A stretch of DNA of 23,642 nucleotides from CAZPLZ01 sp964587525 (GTDB lineage Bacteria; Oederibacteriota; CAKKQC01): assembly GCA_964587525.1 (NCBI GenBank), contig CAZPLZ010000025.1, positions 1 through 23,642 of the forward strand. Direction: 5' to 3'. The notes below the pieces were generated by a model. That model ran no database searches. It had not been told where the DNA came from and worked only from the letters and a program-made list of their open reading frames with translations. Below, piece by piece: positions 1-8,287 of the stretch. A program made the position numbers and the translations under genes. Numbering within the stretch: position 1 is the first letter of the stretch; every line of letters begins with the position of its first letter.

Positions 1-12
1 GGGTGAGGGGGG
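1..12. repeat. Truncated copy 1 of G-rich palindromic intergenic repeat
   Basis: The first 12 bases of the window (GGGTGAGGGGGG) are identical to the last 12 bases of two fuller copies at 1409-1434 and 4150-4175. The remainder presumably lies upstream of the window. As with the other two copies, it sits just ahead of a gene start, here 20 nt before the ATG at 33. Because only 12 low-complexity bases are visible, the assignment relies on the position and the exact match. Confidence 0.6.
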
Positions 13-32
13 CGAGTCTGCGAGGTCAAGGT

Positions 33-1364
33 ATGCGGCAGCATCCCAGGTCTGGTAAGGCACGCCGTAAGCCGGACACCCTGTTCGGGCGGAGGATGTC
101 CCGCCGCGAGTTCATAGGGCAGGCCGCCGTAACCGTGGCGGCGTTCACCATCGTGCCGAGTTACGTGCTGGCAGGCCGCCGTCACCGCCCGCCCAGCGAA
201 ACCGTCACCCGGGCTGTCATCGGCACAGGCGGGATGGGCATGCACCACGTGATCGCGAATGGAGATGACAAGCCCCCCGTGACGCTCGCGGTGTGCGATG
301 TGGACCAGGACCACCTGGCGGACGGCCTGAAAAAAGCCGGCCGGGGTTGTGAGGGATACAGCGACTTCCGGCGTGTGCTGGAGCGCAAAGACATTGACAT
401 GGTGGTGGTTGCCACGCCACCACACTGGCATGCGCTCATCTCGATTGCGGCCGCCCAAGCGGGCAAGGATATTTTCTGCGAGAAGCCCGTGACGAAATTT
501 ATCCGCGAGGGACAGGTGGTCATCGACGCGGTGCAGCGCTATGGCCGGGTGTTCCAGATCAACACGTACGGCCGCCCCGGCGCCGTCAAACTCCGCCGGC
601 TGGTTGCCTCCGGCCTGCTGGGCTCACCCCTGACCGTGCGGTTGAACCGGCGCTTTGACTGTAATTTCAAGATCAAAGAGTGGAGCGGCAGAACGGATCT
701 AAAGCCGGAAGCCGTTCCCTCCGAGCTGGACTACAGCATGTGGCTGGGGCCAGCGCCCTTTAAGCCCTATCACCCCCACCGGGTGCATCAGAGCTTCCGC
801 GGCTACTGGGACTACGATGGCGGCGGTTTGGCCGACATGGGCCAGCACTGGATCGACCCGATCCAGTACGCGCTGGGCAAGGATGATACCGGCCCGGTCA
901 AGATTGAGGCTTACGCTCCATGGCCGCAACATCCGGATGCGGTTGGGCTGTGGGGCCGGGTAACGTTCACCTACGAGGACGGCACGCGGATCATTCTTGA
1001 GAGCGAGGAGTGGGGAGAGGTCGAACCGGGGGACCACGCGTTCATCGAAGGACCGAAGGGCAAGGTGCTGGAGCGGAAGAAGACGGACACCGATCCGCCC
1101 GGGTTGTTTGAGCAGTCGGCCTCGTACCCCGTGCCGCCGCGCCGGCACAGCTTCGAGGATGCAGTGCGTCTTCGGGACAACGTCAATGTCTTGAAGCCCA
1201 ACGCCTGGGAAGCGCACCGCTCGGTATCGCTCATCCACCTGGCCAACATCGCGATTCGCACCGGCCGCACGCTTCAGTGGGACCCGGTCGCGGAACGATT
1301 CATTGGAGATAAGGGCGCGCAACGTTTCCTGGATATCCCCATGCGTGCGCCCTGGCATCTATGA
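33..1364 (+). CDS. Tat-exported Gfo/Idh/MocA family oxidoreductase
   Basis: NAD(P)-dependent dehydrogenase of the Gfo/Idh/MocA family, probably acting on a sugar or cyclitol outside the cytoplasm. The 443-aa product carries a twin-arginine signal (SRREFIG, Arg24-Arg25) followed by a hydrophobic stretch to about residue 48. Next come a Rossmann glycine motif GTGGMG (64-69), the family EKP motif (150-152) and a C-terminal-domain motif ending DMGQHWIDP (268-276), with candidate catalytic Asp275 and His272. The ATG at 33 is preferred because GAGG at 22-25 lies 7 nt upstream. A GTG at 3 falls inside the repeat, and the ATG at 96 has its GGAGG directly abutting it and would shorten the region ahead of the Tat motif. 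Exported members of this family are abundant in planctomycete- and verrucomicrobial-type genomes in carbohydrate loci. The exact substrate cannot be told from the sequence. Confidence 0.9.
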   Translation: MRQHPRSGKARRKPDTLFGRRMSRREFIGQAAVTVAAFTIVPSYVLAGRRHRPPSETVTRAVIGTGGMGMHHVIANGDDKPPVTLAVCDVDQDHLADGLKKAGRGCEGYSDFRRVLERKDIDMVVVATPPHWHALISIAAAQAGKDIFCEKPVTKFIREGQVVIDAVQRYGRVFQINTYGRPGAVKLRRLVASGLLGSPLTVRLNRRFDCNFKIKEWSGRTDLKPEAVPSELDYSMWLGPAPFKPYHPHRVHQSFRGYWDYDGGGLADMGQHWIDPIQYALGKDDTGPVKIEAYAPWPQHPDAVGLWGRVTFTYEDGTRIILESEEWGEVEPGDHAFIEGPKGKVLERKKTDTDPPGLFEQSASYPVPPRRHSFEDAVRLRDNVNVLKPNAWEAHRSVSLIHLANIAIRTGRTLQWDPVAERFIGDKGAQRFLDIPMRAPWHL

Positions 1365-1380
1365 GCTCTTTAGACTCGTC

Positions 1381-1434
1381 CCCCTCTCCCTATCCCTCTC
1401 TCCCCTTTGGGGGGAGAGGGTAGGGTGAGGGGGG
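1381..1434. repeat. Copy 2 of G-rich palindromic intergenic repeat
   Basis: A pyrimidine arm (1381-1405), a TTT loop (1406-1408) and a purine arm (1409-1434) form a long imperfect inverted repeat. The 26 bases 1409-1434 are identical to 4150-4175. It fills almost the entire gap between the oxidoreductase stop (1364) and the next start (1448). It could fold as a hairpin at the end of the upstream mRNA, or act as a DNA or protein-binding element. There is no T-run after it, so it is not a classical intrinsic terminator. Confidence 0.85.
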
Positions 1435-1447
1435 TGGCACTGGCGTA

Positions 1448-4099
1448 ATGGTGTGCCGCGGGGTGACGGTGCTGCTCGTCTGCGGGCTGGCCTGGACGGC
1501 CGCCCCGGACGTGCGGGCCGCCGATGCTGAACCACAAGCAATCGTGGCCCTGGTCCAGCAGCTTCCCGCCAGCACGACCACGATCCGTGAAGACGTGATG
1601 CAGGAGTTGGCTGCCCTGGGGCCGGCTGGCGTCGAGGTGCTCGCCGGCATGCTGGTGGAGCCGGGCGAGGGGGATGACAGCGACGCGCGCTACGCCCTGC
1701 ACGGCCTGGCCATCTGGTACGCGCGCAGCGGCGCTGAAGCGGAACGTGCCCGATTTGCCAGGGATCTCGTCACCCAGGTCGGGCAGTTGCGCTCTCCCTC
1801 GACACAGAGATTCTTGATCCGCCAACTGCTGTGGGCGGGCGGGCAGGAGTCGGTGTCTGAGCTGACCGGTTTGATCCTGGATGAGACCCTGGGGGATGCC
1901 ACGGTCCATGTGCTGTTGGCGTTCCAGAAGGGCGCCGAGGAGCCGCTCCTGGCTGCTCTGCCTCGGGCGCGGGGGAGCAACCGCCTGCGCGTCATTCAGG
2001 CCTTGGGGGAGTTGCGCGTGCGGGAAGCCGTTCCAGCTCTTCAAGTGGCTGCTCGGGATCCGGAGGTAGCAGTCCGGTTGGGGGCACTGGAGGCCCTGGG
2101 CAACATCGGGGGCCGCGCTGCATCGAAGTCCCTGGCGAGAGCCGTAGCGTCGGCAGACTCGCCTTACGAGCGGGCCAAGGTCACCGCCGCCTGGCTGCGG
2201 TTGGCCCGGCGGCTTGCCGAAGGGGGAGACCGGGAAGCGGCCCTATATATCTACAAGAAAATTTTGAAAGGTCGCCGCTGGCGCAAGGATCTTAACGTGC
2301 GCAGCCACGCGCTGCGGGGATTGGCTGAAGTGCAAGGCGTGGAAGCCATGCCGGCGGTGCTGGCGGCGATGAAGTCCCCGGATCCTGAACTGAAGCGTGC
2401 AGCCGCTGGTATCGCAGCCGCCATACCCGGCACGGAGGTGACGTACTGGTGGATCCAGCAGGCGGGCCAGGGAGAGGCCAAGACCCGTGCCGCGGTCCTG
2501 GAAATCATGGGCAACCGGGGTGACCGGGCGGCCCTTAAGACCATCCAGGCGGCGCTGGCCGTAAAAGAGCAGCCGGTTCGGCTGGCGGCCATCGCCGCGG
2601 CCGGCAAACTCGGCAGGGAGGAGGCCGTGCCTTGGCTGACGACCATCCTGGCTGACCGGGACCGTGAGGCCCGGGCGGCGGTCAAAGAGGCCCTGCTGCA
2701 TATGCTGGGCGAAGCGGCTACGGCGGCCATCGCTGCGAGCCTGGACCGTAGCCCGCCGGCGACCCGTGAGGCTTTGCTGAACATTCTGGCGTCGCGCGGC
2801 GCTTTTGCACACCTTTCGACTGTCCTGCGGTTCACGCGGGATACCGAGGTGGCCGTGCGCCTCGCGGCGCTTAACGCCGTGGGGGTGTTGGGGGGCTGGC
2901 CGGCCCTGCCCTTGCTGGTGGAGACGATCCTGAAGACCGGGGAGGAACCAGAGCGGGAGGCGGCGAAAGACGCGCTGGTCTCGATCTGTGGCAGGCAGGC
3001 GGACCGCGATCCCTGCGCCCGCCTGGTACTGGACGCGCTCCCTCGGGCTGAGGTGCCGGCGCGCTGCGCCCTGCTGGCGGCGCTCTCGCACGTGGGTGGC
3101 GACCCGGCGCTGGCTGCCGTCCGTGAGGCGCTCGCGCACGAGAGCGCTTTCGTGAAGGAAGCGGCGGTGCGCGCGCTGGCCGACTGGCCCGATGTCAGCC
3201 CAGCCGGCGACCTCCTGGAGCTGGTCCGCACCGCACCCGAAGTTGAGCACCGCGTGCTGGCGCTGCGCGGCTACGTCCGGCTCGTGGGCCTGCCCAGCCA
3301 GCGTTCGCCGGAAGAGACGGTTGAGATGTACGAATCGGCCATGGCAGCCGTGCCCCGCCCGGAAGGCAAGAAGCTCGTGCTGTCCGGGCTCTCCAAGGTT
3401 GGCCATATCCGGGCGCTGGCTCTGGCTGAATCACACCTGGATGATCCTGCCATACAGGCTGAGGCTGCCGCTGCGGCGATCAAGATCGTGAAAGGCATGC
3501 GAGGAACCCATCAGGAAAAATCCATGGCAGTTCTCCAGAAGATCCTGGACATCTCCGGGGCTGAGGCCGTGCACGAGCAGGCCGGGGAGACCCTGGAGTA
3601 CCTCAAGGAGTACGGCGATTACATCGTGGCCTGGTTGGTGTCCGGTCCCTACCGGAAGGAAGGTGCTGACGATGCCGATCTTCTGGACACCATCTTCCCC
3701 CCGGAGCAATCCAATGCAGAGGACGCCGGCTGGTGGTGGCCGGACCAGGACCTTGAGTCGGAGGAGCCCTGGAAGGTGGATGTAAGCTACGGCGTTGACG
3801 GGGAGCACTGTGTTGCCTACCTGCGCACGCGGGTCTGGTCGCCTTTAGAGCAGGCGGCGCTGCTGGAGCTGGGGAGTGATGACGGCATTAAGGTCTGGCT
3901 CAACGGCAGCCAGGTCCACAGCAACAACGCCTGGCGCGGACTCGAGCCCGGCGAAGATAAGGTCAACGTGACACTACGGGAGGGCTGGAATCGGCTGCTG
4001 CTCAAGATCACGCAAGGGGGTGGGGACTGGGCTGCCTGCGCCCGCTTCCGTACCCTGGATGGGGACAAGCTCTCCGGCCTCCGCGTTCAGCCGGAATAG
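1448..4099 (+). CDS. Secreted HEAT-repeat protein with C-terminal jelly-roll-like domain
   Basis: An 883-aa protein beginning with a Sec-type signal peptide (hydrophobic residues about 6-19, likely cleavage after VRA near residue 25). Residues about 30-690 are alpha-helical HEAT/PBS-lyase-type repeats, visible as recurring units such as PALQVAARDPEVAVRLGALEALGNIG and AVPWLTTILADRDREARAAVKEAL. From about residue 720 a distinct domain starts at YIVAWLVSGPYRKEG and includes GSDDGIKVWLNG and GWNRLLLKITQG. This resembles the beta-sandwich tail common on exported planctomycete-type HEAT and glycoside-active proteins, which probably binds carbohydrate or protein. No catalytic residues are evident. 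The ATG at 1448 has no good Shine-Dalgarno and lies 13 nt after the palindromic repeat. The preceding exported oxidoreductase points to a shared extracytoplasmic role, but the function is unknown. Confidence 0.88.
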   Translation: MVCRGVTVLLVCGLAWTAAPDVRAADAEPQAIVALVQQLPASTTTIREDVMQELAALGPAGVEVLAGMLVEPGEGDDSDARYALHGLAIWYARSGAEAERARFARDLVTQVGQLRSPSTQRFLIRQLLWAGGQESVSELTGLILDETLGDATVHVLLAFQKGAEEPLLAALPRARGSNRLRVIQALGELRVREAVPALQVAARDPEVAVRLGALEALGNIGGRAASKSLARAVASADSPYERAKVTAAWLRLARRLAEGGDREAALYIYKKILKGRRWRKDLNVRSHALRGLAEVQGVEAMPAVLAAMKSPDPELKRAAAGIAAAIPGTEVTYWWIQQAGQGEAKTRAAVLEIMGNRGDRAALKTIQAALAVKEQPVRLAAIAAAGKLGREEAVPWLTTILADRDREARAAVKEALLHMLGEAATAAIAASLDRSPPATREALLNILASRGAFAHLSTVLRFTRDTEVAVRLAALNAVGVLGGWPALPLLVETILKTGEEPEREAAKDALVSICGRQADRDPCARLVLDALPRAEVPARCALLAALSHVGGDPALAAVREALAHESAFVKEAAVRALADWPDVSPAGDLLELVRTAPEVEHRVLALRGYVRLVGLPSQRSPEETVEMYESAMAAVPRPEGKKLVLSGLSKVGHIRALALAESHLDDPAIQAEAAAAAIKIVKGMRGTHQEKSMAVLQKILDISGAEAVHEQAGETLEYLKEYGDYIVAWLVSGPYRKEGADDADLLDTIFPPEQSNAEDAGWWWPDQDLESEEPWKVDVSYGVDGEHCVAYLRTRVWSPLEQAALLELGSDDGIKVWLNGSQVHSNNAWRGLEPGEDKVNVTLREGWNRLLLKITQGGGDWAACARFRTLDGDKLSGLRVQPE

Positions 4100-4135
4100 T
4101 CAGACCTCAGCTTTCCTTACTCCCCGCAGATCTTT

Positions 4136-4175
4136 CCCTCTCCCCCCTTGGGGGGAGAGGGTAGGGTGAGGGGGG
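4136..4175. repeat. Copy 3 of G-rich palindromic intergenic repeat
   Basis: A perfect 12-bp inverted repeat (CCCTCTCCCCCC at 4136-4147, TT, then its complement at 4150-4161) is followed by TAGGGTGAGGGGGG (4162-4175). Its right 26 bases match copy 2 exactly, while the left arm is shorter than in copy 2. It lies between the HEAT gene stop (4099) and the next start (4215). A box TATTCT at 4202-4207, 7 nt before that ATG, could be a -10 element. Confidence 0.85.
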
Positions 4176-4214
4176 ATAGATGCGCAGGCAAGCAGGCGTG
4201 GTATTCTCAAGGGC

Positions 4215-6908
4215 ATGAGCGGCACGAAAGTTGCGTGCGTGCGTCTGTTAAGAACCCCTAGCCCTCTCTGCCAGTCCTTAACTGCCCTCTGGCTGTGTTT
4301 GGCCAACATCGGTCTTGCGGAGCCTGCCCCCTCAATTGCGTGGAATGTGACGTATGACAACGGGTTCGTTGATAACGTCTTTGGTATTGCGGTGGATGGA
4401 GTTGGGAATGTGTACGTGACGGGGCTGTCAGGTGACGGCGGCGCAAACTGGGACTATCGGACGATCAAGTACAACGCGAATGGGACGGTCGTATGGAATG
4501 TGACGTATGACGGCGGGCTCGCTGATGTCGCCCATGGTATTGCGGTGGATGGAGTTGGGAATGTGTACGTGACGGGGTACTCTGGCGGCACAACCGCTGA
4601 CTTTCGCACGATCAAGTACGACGCGAGCGGGACGGTTGTGTGGAATGTGACGTATGACAGCGGATTCCGCGATGAAGGCAATGGCGTTGCAGTGGATGGT
4701 GCTGGGAACGTGTACGTAGCGGGGTATTCGTCTAACGGCACAACTGATGACTTTCGCACGATCAAGTACGATGCGAGCGGGACGGTCGTATGGAATGTGA
4801 CGTATGACGGCGGGTTCGATGACCGCGCCCGTGGTGTTGCAGTAGATGGAGCTGGGAACGTGTACGTGACGGGGGATTCGGGTAACGGCGCACCCAATGA
4901 CTTTCGCACGATCAAGTACGACGCGAATGGGGTGGTTGTGTGGAATGTGACGTTTGACAGTGGGATCTCTGATTCCGGCCGTGGTGTTGCAGTGGATGGA
5001 GTTGGGAATGTGTACGTGACGGGGTATTCGGTGAATGCGACCTGGGACTATCGAACGATCAAGTACGACGCGAGCGGGACGGTCGTATGGAATGTAACGT
5101 ACGACGGTGGGTTTGGTGATTGGGGCAATGGTATTGCGGTGGATGGAGCTGGGAACGTGTATGTGACGGGATATTCGGATAATGGTGCAGGTACGACCTA
5201 TGACTTTCGCACGATCAAGTACGACGCGAGCGGGACGGAGTTGTGGAATGTGACGTTTGACAGCGGGTTCGCTGATGTCGCCGATGGTATTGCGGTGGAT
5301 GGAGTTGGGAATGTGTACGTGACAGGACTTTCGAATAACGGCGCAATCTATGACTTTCGCACGATCAAGTACTGCCAGCCACCGTTGTCCGTCTCGGCGG
5401 TGAAGACCCAAACGCCGGTGAATCCGGGAGTGGGCGAGCCAGTGACGTACACGATCGTGGTGACGAACACAGGGGGAGCGACGATTGAAGCCCTGATGGT
5501 GGTGGACACGGTGTCGCCAGTGATTGTGGGGGTGACGACGACACAGCCGGGGGGGTTCACGCTGCTGGTGACGCAGCAGCCGGGTATCGGGACGCGGTAC
5601 GAGTGGTCAGGCGGTGGGCTGAACATGATGCCGGGGACGAGCTTGACGTTCACGCTGGACGGGACGGTGGGGGCGGTGTGCGTGGCCACGCCGGTGTCCA
5701 ATACAGCGTTTGTGACCGCCTCGTCGGCCTGCAGCACGACGACACTGATCAGCAGTGCGACCGGGTTCACGGTGGCCCCACCAGTGACCAGTATCTCAAT
5801 TGTCAAGACCCGGACGCCGGCGAATCCGGTAGTGGGCGCCCCAGTAACGTACACGATCGTGGTCACGAATAACGGCACAGCGACGATCGGGGACCTGATT
5901 GTTGTGGACACGGTGTCGCCGGTGATCACGGGCGTGGTGACGTCCCAGGCGCCCGCATTTGCAACGCCGTCCGTATCGCAGGTGGTGAGCGGGACGCAGT
6001 ATGAGTGGTCGGCCAGTGGGCTGAACATGACGCCGGGGACAAGCTACACGTTCACGATCGACGGAACCGTTGGCTTGGTGTGTGCCTCGACTCCCGTGGA
6101 TAACACGGCGCTGGCGGCCGTGACATCGGATTGCGCCATGGTAACTCAGCTCGACACCACGTCTGGGTTTACGGTGTCGCCGGTGACCGATCTTACGGTG
6201 GTGAAGACACAGTCGCCGGTCTCACCGAGTATGGGTGAGCCGGTGACGTACAGCATCGTGGTGACGAACACGGGCGTGACGACGATCAACGACCTGATCG
6301 TCGTGGACACGGTGTCGCCGGTGGTGACAGGGGTGGTGCTGGATCAGCCAGCGGGGTTCACAGCGTTGGTACCGGTCCAGGTGGCTGGCGGGACCCGGTA
6401 TGAGTGGACCGGCAGTGGGTTGTTCATGACGCCGGGGGTGAGCTTCACGTTTACGATCACAGGGACGGTGGGATCGGTATCAGCACCGACCACGGTGAAC
6501 AACGCGGCCTGGCTGAGTACCAGCGACGTATGCGGCAGCATCCAGATCATGACGAACGCCACAAGCTTCTCACTGGCGCCACCTGTGCCGCCGCCGGTGG
6601 GCAAGATAGGAAAGGGCAACATGATCATTGCCCCGAACACGTTTGATGTATCCAATCCTTCCGGCCAGGTGAAATTTCACCTGAAGGGCGATCCCGGCGG
6701 GGTCGCCGAGGTGCGCATCTACAATGCGGCAGGGCAGTACATGGGCACGATCCCTGTGCCATTAAATGCTGGCGGGGTTGGAGTCGCTTCGTACGACCTG
6801 AAGGGTGTGGATGGTTATATTCCTGTGCCCGGGGCCTACTGGGCTCTGGCGCAGGGTGGGGGCGTGAATGATAAGCAGCTTTTCTTCATTGTGAGTAAGA
6901 AGAAGTAA
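4215..6908 (+). CDS. Surface protein: seven beta-propeller repeats, three DUF11 domains, FlgD-like C-terminal domain
   Basis: An 897-aa exported protein. Residues 20-35 form a hydrophobic signal segment ending GLA-EP. From Trp43 to about residue 386 there are seven repeats of 49-52 residues, each WNVT(Y/F)D...G(I/V)AVDG(V/A)GNVYV(T/A)G...D(F/Y)RTIKY, typical SBBP-type repeats that should close a seven-bladed propeller. Three DUF11-type units follow (about 393-525, 526-659 and 660-794), each with VTY(T/S)IVVTN and VVDTVSPV. These are Ig-like stalk domains of surface proteins. The last 100 residues (F-D-V-S-N-P-S-G start, VRIYNAAGQYMG, ending FFIVSKKK) look like the FlgD-Ig-type C-terminal domain seen on proteins exported across outer membranes. 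The PorV/PorQ-like gene 14 nt downstream fits a cargo-shuttle pair. Start choice at 4215 is tentative: there is no spaced Shine-Dalgarno, but TATTCT lies 7 nt upstream. Confidence 0.9.
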   Translation: MSGTKVACVRLLRTPSPLCQSLTALWLCLANIGLAEPAPSIAWNVTYDNGFVDNVFGIAVDGVGNVYVTGLSGDGGANWDYRTIKYNANGTVVWNVTYDGGLADVAHGIAVDGVGNVYVTGYSGGTTADFRTIKYDASGTVVWNVTYDSGFRDEGNGVAVDGAGNVYVAGYSSNGTTDDFRTIKYDASGTVVWNVTYDGGFDDRARGVAVDGAGNVYVTGDSGNGAPNDFRTIKYDANGVVVWNVTFDSGISDSGRGVAVDGVGNVYVTGYSVNATWDYRTIKYDASGTVVWNVTYDGGFGDWGNGIAVDGAGNVYVTGYSDNGAGTTYDFRTIKYDASGTELWNVTFDSGFADVADGIAVDGVGNVYVTGLSNNGAIYDFRTIKYCQPPLSVSAVKTQTPVNPGVGEPVTYTIVVTNTGGATIEALMVVDTVSPVIVGVTTTQPGGFTLLVTQQPGIGTRYEWSGGGLNMMPGTSLTFTLDGTVGAVCVATPVSNTAFVTASSACSTTTLISSATGFTVAPPVTSISIVKTRTPANPVVGAPVTYTIVVTNNGTATIGDLIVVDTVSPVITGVVTSQAPAFATPSVSQVVSGTQYEWSASGLNMTPGTSYTFTIDGTVGLVCASTPVDNTALAAVTSDCAMVTQLDTTSGFTVSPVTDLTVVKTQSPVSPSMGEPVTYSIVVTNTGVTTINDLIVVDTVSPVVTGVVLDQPAGFTALVPVQVAGGTRYEWTGSGLFMTPGVSFTFTITGTVGSVSAPTTVNNAAWLSTSDVCGSIQIMTNATSFSLAPPVPPPVGKIGKGNMIIAPNTFDVSNPSGQVKFHLKGDPGGVAEVRIYNAAGQYMGTIPVPLNAGGVGVASYDLKGVDGYIPVPGAYWALAQGGGVNDKQLFFIVSKKK
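4341..5374 (+). repeat. Seven in-frame tandem DNA repeats of 147-156 bp
   Basis: Units begin at 4341, 4494, 4641, 4791, 4941, 5088 and 5244, marked by TGGAATGT(G/A)ACGT. Period lengths are 153, 147, 150, 150, 147 and 156 bp, all multiples of three. Nucleotide identity between units is high, with long runs such as GTGGATGGAGTTGGGAATGT recurring exactly. This suggests recent duplication or gene conversion, and a propensity for copy-number change within the propeller coding region. Confidence 0.93.
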
Positions 6909-6922
6909 AGCCGCCAACGCCC

Positions 6923-8179
6923 TTGAAACAACTCCGGTTGGTTCTCGCAGCAGGCTTAGTACTGCTGGAAGGGGGACTCAGGGCCGAGAGCGGGGTCGGT
7001 GCGGCGGTGCTGGCCATGCCCCTGAGCGTCAGGCAGATGGGCATGGGGAATGTGACCATGGGCGGGCGGGACATGCTTCGCGCCTGGACCAACCCGGCAG
7101 TTCTGGCGGATCAGGAAACCACGGGTGAAGCCTCGGTGAATGGCGCGTCCATGTTCCAGGGACAGCAGAAAACCGGCGGCTTGGGGGTGGGATGGCGGAT
7201 GACGCCCCAGTGGGTGGTGGGCGGGTTACTCACGTACTACACCCTCAGCGTTCCTGAAATTGATGCGCTGGGTAATCAACTTGCGTCAGATTTGAGCCAG
7301 GAAACGATCGCAGCAGGAGTGACTTCTGCGTTAAGCACGGGTCCATTTAGGATTGGTGCGACGCTGAAGGCTGTATCTGAAAGCCTTGTGCAGAATCGAG
7401 TTACCGCTGGGGCGGTAGATATCGGTGTAATCGGTGTCGTGGGCTCCTCGAGGGATCGGATGATGACAGCGGGGTTGTCCGTGCGAAACCTTGGGCCGAA
7501 GTTACGTACGATCGATGACGCCAACCTCACTGTGTTACTCCCTACAGAATGGCGAGCTGGGTCCTCATACGCTTATCAACCCTGGAGGCTTTCTGTCGGA
7601 CTGGAGTATACCAAGACACTGAAGCTGGACGGTGGTATTGGCGCAGGAATTGATTGGTGGCCGGTAAAGTATGTCGGGTTGCGAGCAGGTGTAATTGGTC
7701 TGGGGGCACAAGATGGGCTGCGGTACACTGCTGGCATTTCGGGGGCTTATCAGGAGCAGGGAATTGGTGTGGATTATGCGCTGGTAACGCATCCACTGGG
7801 AGCTACGAACCGGTTTAGTCTTTCGTACATGTTTGGAGGCCGGACGGTGGAGCCGCTTGCGAGCGGGCTAGAGCCACACGATGCCACAACCCCTGCTACT
7901 GCCCTTCCTGCTGCCGGTGCGCAGGCGCGGCGGGCTGATGCGGAATACCAAGCGGCAGTCAGCCTTTACAATGCTGGCGACTATGATGGGGCATCGCGCA
8001 AAGCCTACGCTGCCTTGCAGGCTACCCCACAGCACTGGAAGTCCTGGGCGATGATTGGCAATTGTCAGTACGCAAAAGGGGATCGCCAGGGCGCGCTCGT
8101 TTCATACCAACGCTCATTCGAAATCCATCCGGACAATCCTCGATTAAAGGCTTGGGTCGAACAACTCAAAGATCAGTGA
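6923..8179 (+). CDS. PorV/PorQ-like outer-membrane beta-barrel protein with C-terminal TPR tail
   Basis: A 418-aa protein. A signal peptide (about residues 1-21, ending LRA) precedes the mature start ESGVGAAVLAMPLSVRQMGMGN, the usual opening of PorV/PorQ (UPF0164-like) barrels, with the WTNPAVLA motif near residue 55. Alternating amphipathic strands run to about residue 310 (RFSLSYMFGG). After a Pro/Ala/Thr linker, residues about 330-418 form two TPR-like helical hairpins (AVSLYNAGDYDGA, GNCQYAKGDRQGALVSYQRSFEIHPDN), an unusual addition to a barrel. In type IX secretion, PorV binds cargo C-terminal domains, so the adjacent surface protein is a plausible client. The start codon is TTG, 14 nt after the upstream stop. 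It is preferred because the first ATG would remove the signal peptide. The last 15 codons and 49 downstream bases are duplicated at 9087-9180. Confidence 0.87.
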   Translation: MKQLRLVLAAGLVLLEGGLRAESGVGAAVLAMPLSVRQMGMGNVTMGGRDMLRAWTNPAVLADQETTGEASVNGASMFQGQQKTGGLGVGWRMTPQWVVGGLLTYYTLSVPEIDALGNQLASDLSQETIAAGVTSALSTGPFRIGATLKAVSESLVQNRVTAGAVDIGVIGVVGSSRDRMMTAGLSVRNLGPKLRTIDDANLTVLLPTEWRAGSSYAYQPWRLSVGLEYTKTLKLDGGIGAGIDWWPVKYVGLRAGVIGLGAQDGLRYTAGISGAYQEQGIGVDYALVTHPLGATNRFSLSYMFGGRTVEPLASGLEPHDATTPATALPAAGAQARRADAEYQAAVSLYNAGDYDGASRKAYAALQATPQHWKSWAMIGNCQYAKGDRQGALVSYQRSFEIHPDNPRLKAWVEQLKDQ

Positions 8180-8228
8180 CGGGTAAGTTGGCGCGGCGGA
8201 CAGCTAGGTCAGGTGCGCTTGATTCTTT
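8135..8228 (+). repeat. Left copy of 94-nt direct repeat (PorV-like gene 3' end)
   Basis: These 94 bases match 9087-9180 with three differences (8137 T/C, 8142 G/A, 8171 G/A), all transitions and no gaps. The repeat begins inside the PorV-like gene, 15 codons including stop before its end, and runs 49 bases past the stop. It ends 5 bases before the -35 box of the HTH-nucleotidyltransferase gene. The two copies are offset by 952 bp and bracket an 858-bp module. Confidence 0.95.
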
Positions 8229-8232
8229 CGGC

Positions 8233-8267
8233 TTGACAATGTCTCTAAATTAGATACGATTGTATCT
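8233..8267 (+). promoter_or_regulatory. Promoter with overlapping operator-like palindrome for the HTH-nucleotidyltransferase gene
   Basis: A consensus -35 TTGACA (8233-8238), 16-nt spacer and -10 TACGAT (8255-8260) form a strong sigma70-type promoter. The inverted repeat AGATAC-GATT-GTATCT (8252-8267) is centred on the -10 box. A repressor bound there would block transcription, and the winged-helix domain encoded directly downstream is the obvious candidate for autoregulation. The transcript leader would be roughly 20 nt and carries AAGGAG (8271-8276) before the ATG at 8288. Confidence 0.72.
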
Positions 8268-8287
8268 GAAAAGGAGACGATTGAATC

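Noticed and set aside
2243..3406. Long minus-strand open frame opposite the HEAT gene
   Set aside because: It is an open frame created by GC-rich codon bias. The translation is Arg/Gln/His-rich with no domain, and the plus-strand gene has clear HEAT repeats and a signal peptide.
4341..5374. CRISPR-like array of regularly spaced repeats
   Set aside because: The units are about 150 bp, coding and in frame, with no 28-37 bp repeat/spacer structure and no cas genes.
4428..5411. Repetitive 327-codon minus-strand frame opposite the propeller repeats
   Set aside because: Its periodicity merely mirrors the plus-strand tandem repeats. The composition has no support from any family.
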